Assembly: GCA_013042125.1 (NCBI GenBank)
Contig: JABDQS010000256.1
Span: 1-7,734, forward strand
Direction of reading: 5' to 3'
Length of the DNA: 7,734 nucleotides
From: Eudoraea sp.
Lineage (GTDB): Bacteria > Bacteroidota > Bacteroidia > Flavobacteriales > Flavobacteriaceae
In this document: piece after piece, positions 5,990 to 7,734 of the stretch
How positions within the stretch are numbered: the first letter of the stretch is position 1
Layout of the letters: each line of letters begins with the position of its first letter
The notes under the pieces: generated by a model
Database searches by the model: none
What the model saw: the letters and a program-made list of their open reading frames with translations, nothing else
Told to the model about the DNA's origin: nothing
Program-made: the position numbers and the translations under genes

Positions 5990-6955
5990 TTGAGCAATAG
6001 CAAAGGCATATTGGAACTGGCAAAAAAAACCATTCGTACCGAAGGGGACGCCATCCATCATTTAGCATCCCTTCTGGATAAACAATTTGCTGATGCGGTA
6101 GACTGCATATATCTCGGAAAAGGCAGGGTTGTGATTACGGGAATTGGGAAAAGTGCCTTGATCGCCTCTAAGATAGTGGCCACATTAAATTCAACTGGCA
6201 CTCCTGCTATCTTTATGCATGCAGCAGACGCTATTCATGGCGACCTTGGTACCATACAGCAAAATGATGTAGTGATCTGCATTTCAAAAAGTGGTAATAC
6301 CCCGGAGATCAAATTACTGGTACCTTTGATCAAAATAGGCAAGAACAAATTAATTTCCATGACCGGAAATACAGAGTCTTATCTGGCAGAACAATCAGAT
6401 TTTGTTTTGAACACGTATGTAGAGAAGGAAGCCTGCCCCAATAATCTGGCGCCTACTACCAGCACTACGGCCCAACTTGTTATGGGAGATGCCCTGGCAA
6501 TTTGTTTGTTGGAACTCAGAGGGTTTAGCCCTAAGGATTTTGCGAAATTTCACCCCGGAGGTACATTGGGAAAGAAACTTTACCTAAGGGTCTCTGATAT
6601 ATCAGCAAAAAATTTCAAGCCGCAGGTAGAGGCCAAAACGGCAATTAAGAATGTGATCGTTGAGATCTCCGAGAAGATGCTGGGAGTTGCAGCCGTAATG
6701 GAAGATGGCAAACTTATAGGGATCGTTACAGATGGGGATATTCGTCGTATGCTAAATAAATATGAAAATATCAATGGCCTCACAGCCAGCGATATTATGA
6801 CCAAAAATCCGAAGACCATTGAACCCGAGGTCCTCGCAGTTAGTGCTCTTAAGGAGATGCAAAAAAACGGCATCTCACAACTGCTTGTGAAAAAAGACGA
6901 TGAATACCTGGGAGTAGTGCACTTACATAATCTAATTAACGAAGGCATACTTTAA
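5990..6955 (+). CDS. kdsD: Arabinose-5-phosphate isomerase, KpsF/GutQ family (SIS + two CBS domains)
   Basis: This 321-residue cytoplasmic enzyme interconverts D-ribulose 5-phosphate and D-arabinose 5-phosphate, the first step of Kdo synthesis for LPS. The SIS domain (about 1-195) has VVITGIGKSA (47-56), AADAIHGDLG (78-87) and ISKSGNTPE (98-106). Residues K54, E106, E147 and H188 fall at a constant offset from the E. coli KdsD active-site set K59, E111, E152, H193. Two CBS domains follow (about 202-260 and 262-321), with IGIVTDGDIRR in the first and GISQLLV, LGVVHLHNL in the second. The start is TTG: the frame is open upstream to a TAA at 5915-5917 but has no ATG or GTG there. The TTG gives the usual family N-terminus (SKGILELAKKTI). 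tatC begins on the last base of its stop codon, so translation may be coupled. Confidence 0.94.
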   Translation: MSNSKGILELAKKTIRTEGDAIHHLASLLDKQFADAVDCIYLGKGRVVITGIGKSALIASKIVATLNSTGTPAIFMHAADAIHGDLGTIQQNDVVICISKSGNTPEIKLLVPLIKIGKNKLISMTGNTESYLAEQSDFVLNTYVEKEACPNNLAPTTSTTAQLVMGDALAICLLELRGFSPKDFAKFHPGGTLGKKLYLRVSDISAKNFKPQVEAKTAIKNVIVEISEKMLGVAAVMEDGKLIGIVTDGDIRRMLNKYENINGLTASDIMTKNPKTIEPEVLAVSALKEMQKNGISQLLVKKDDEYLGVVHLHNLINEGIL

Positions 6956-7734
6956 TGGCAAAACAAACCACGGACCCCAATGAAATGTCTTTCCTAGATC
7001 ATTTGGAAGAGTTGCGATGGCATCTGATCCGGTCAACCCTGGCCGTGGTAATTGTAGGCATGGTAGCCTTTTTAATGAAGGATTTTATATTCGATACTGT
7101 CATTTTTGGGCCTAAAAAACCCGATTTTCCCACCTATGCTCTTTTTTGCAAACTATCCAAAATGTTGGGCTTTAGTGAGGCGTTTTGTGGTACAGAACCC
7201 CTTTTCAGGGTGCAAAGCAGGGTTATGGCCGGGCAGTTTTCAGCACATATCTGGACGTCTATCTGGGCCGGATTTATAATCGCATTTCCCTACGTACTAT
7301 ATGAACTATGGCGTTTTATTAGTCCGGGACTTTACGAAAAAGAACGCAGTAACTCCAGAGGTTTTATTGTGGTGGCATCTCTCCTCTTTTTTATGGGTGT
7401 ACTCTTCGGATATTATGTGGTAGCTCCGCTCTCCATTAACTTTTTAGGAGGATACACCGTAAGTGATGAAGTATTCAATGATATTGATCTAAGTTCCTAT
7501 ATTTCCACAGTGAGGGCCGCAGTTATTGCCTGTGGACTTATATTTGAACTACCAATCATTATTTATTTCCTTACCAAAGTAGGTCTGGTGACGCCCGAGA
7601 TCCTAAAAAAATACAGAAAGATCGCATTGGTCATCGTACTTATTATTTCGGCAGTGATCACCCCTCCCGATGTAGCCAGCCAGATCATTGTTGCCGTACC
7701 CGTGCTGATCCTGTATCAATTGAGTATATATATT
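6955..7734 (+). CDS. tatC: Twin-arginine translocase subunit TatC (partial, C-terminus beyond window)
   Basis: The frame runs 260 codons to the right edge with no stop; only the last C-terminal residues are likely missing. TatC is the polytopic inner-membrane receptor for twin-arginine signal peptides and works with TatA/TatB-type subunits to export folded proteins. Family residues are visible: MSFLDHLEELR at the N-terminus (E19 matches E. coli E15), FPYVLYELWRFISPGLYEKER (111-131, split around W119) with E130 matching E103, FELP with E198 matching E170, and ITPPD with D239 matching D211. Hydrophobic segments fit a six-helix protein. The first periplasmic loop (about 44-97) is longer than in E. 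coli and has two cysteines, C65 and C78. The ATG overlaps the kpsF stop (TAATG), so the two genes form an operon. No tatA or tatB gene is in view. Confidence 0.96.
   Translation, partial: MAKQTTDPNEMSFLDHLEELRWHLIRSTLAVVIVGMVAFLMKDFIFDTVIFGPKKPDFPTYALFCKLSKMLGFSEAFCGTEPLFRVQSRVMAGQFSAHIWTSIWAGFIIAFPYVLYELWRFISPGLYEKERSNSRGFIVVASLLFFMGVLFGYYVVAPLSINFLGGYTVSDEVFNDIDLSSYISTVRAAVIACGLIFELPIIIYFLTKVGLVTPEILKKYRKIALVIVLIISAVITPPDVASQIIVAVPVLILYQLSIYI

Noticed and set aside
5972..6003. Leftward TAGTTTTG with a TTG 21 bases upstream as a recQ promoter
   Set aside because: The element matches, but it would give a leader of over 200 bases starting at the kpsF start; AT-rich chance match is more likely.
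6580..6948. Open frame of 122 codons on the - strand
   Set aside because: It is antisense to the CBS domains of kdsD, Ser/Thr/Ile-rich low-complexity in character, with no family signature.
1..7734. CRISPR array, tRNA, insertion sequence, phage or toxin-antitoxin module
   Set aside because: No spaced direct repeats, no cloverleaf, no transposase or integrase motif and no terminal inverted repeats were seen on either strand.

Overview
The window looks like ordinary chromosome from a marine-type member of the Flavobacteriaceae (Bacteroidota). The evidence is: no Shine-Dalgarno sequences ahead of starts, TAnnTTTG-type promoter elements, a RecQ with the flavobacterial C-terminal extension, a CCC-motif membrane protein of the kind found in this family, a short DUF2027/Smr-type protein, and a recQ - kpsF - tatC neighbourhood. 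I see no rRNA, tRNA, CRISPR array, insertion sequence, phage gene or integration signature. No stretch over 300 bases lacks a gene; the longest gap is 228 bases, between recQ and kpsF.

Layout. (1) Positions 2-76 hold the last codons of an unidentified rightward gene whose stop codon overlaps the stop of a leftward cysteine desulfurase (73-1248). (2) A rightward lipoprotein gene (1357-1863) diverges from the desulfurase and converges, with a 9-base gap, on a leftward gene for a small Smr-domain protein (1873-2421). (3) A rightward cluster of three small Cys-bearing membrane proteins follows: DUF2752 at 2539-2838, a CCC-motif protein at 2853-3185 and its shorter paralogue at 3204-3512. It ends in a perfect 16-bp hairpin (3512-3548) shared with the leftward recQ. 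(4) recQ (3560-5761, leftward) encodes a 733-residue helicase whose RQC zinc-ligand cysteines are missing. (5) A rightward operon starts with kpsF/kdsD (5990-6955, TTG start) and continues into tatC (6955 to the window edge, incomplete), joined by a TAATG stop/start overlap.

How the genes work together. Orientation alternates strictly, so almost every unit has its own divergent promoter region and its own convergent end. The named functions are housekeeping: sulfur mobilisation (desulfurase), recombination and repair (RecQ, perhaps the Smr protein), the first step of Kdo synthesis for LPS (KdsD), and export of folded proteins (TatC). The least understood part is the three-gene membrane cluster at 2539-3512. 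I saw no clear sign of a new defence or mobile system; the most useful leads are that cluster, the zinc-less RecQ and a motif shared by two divergent intergenic regions.
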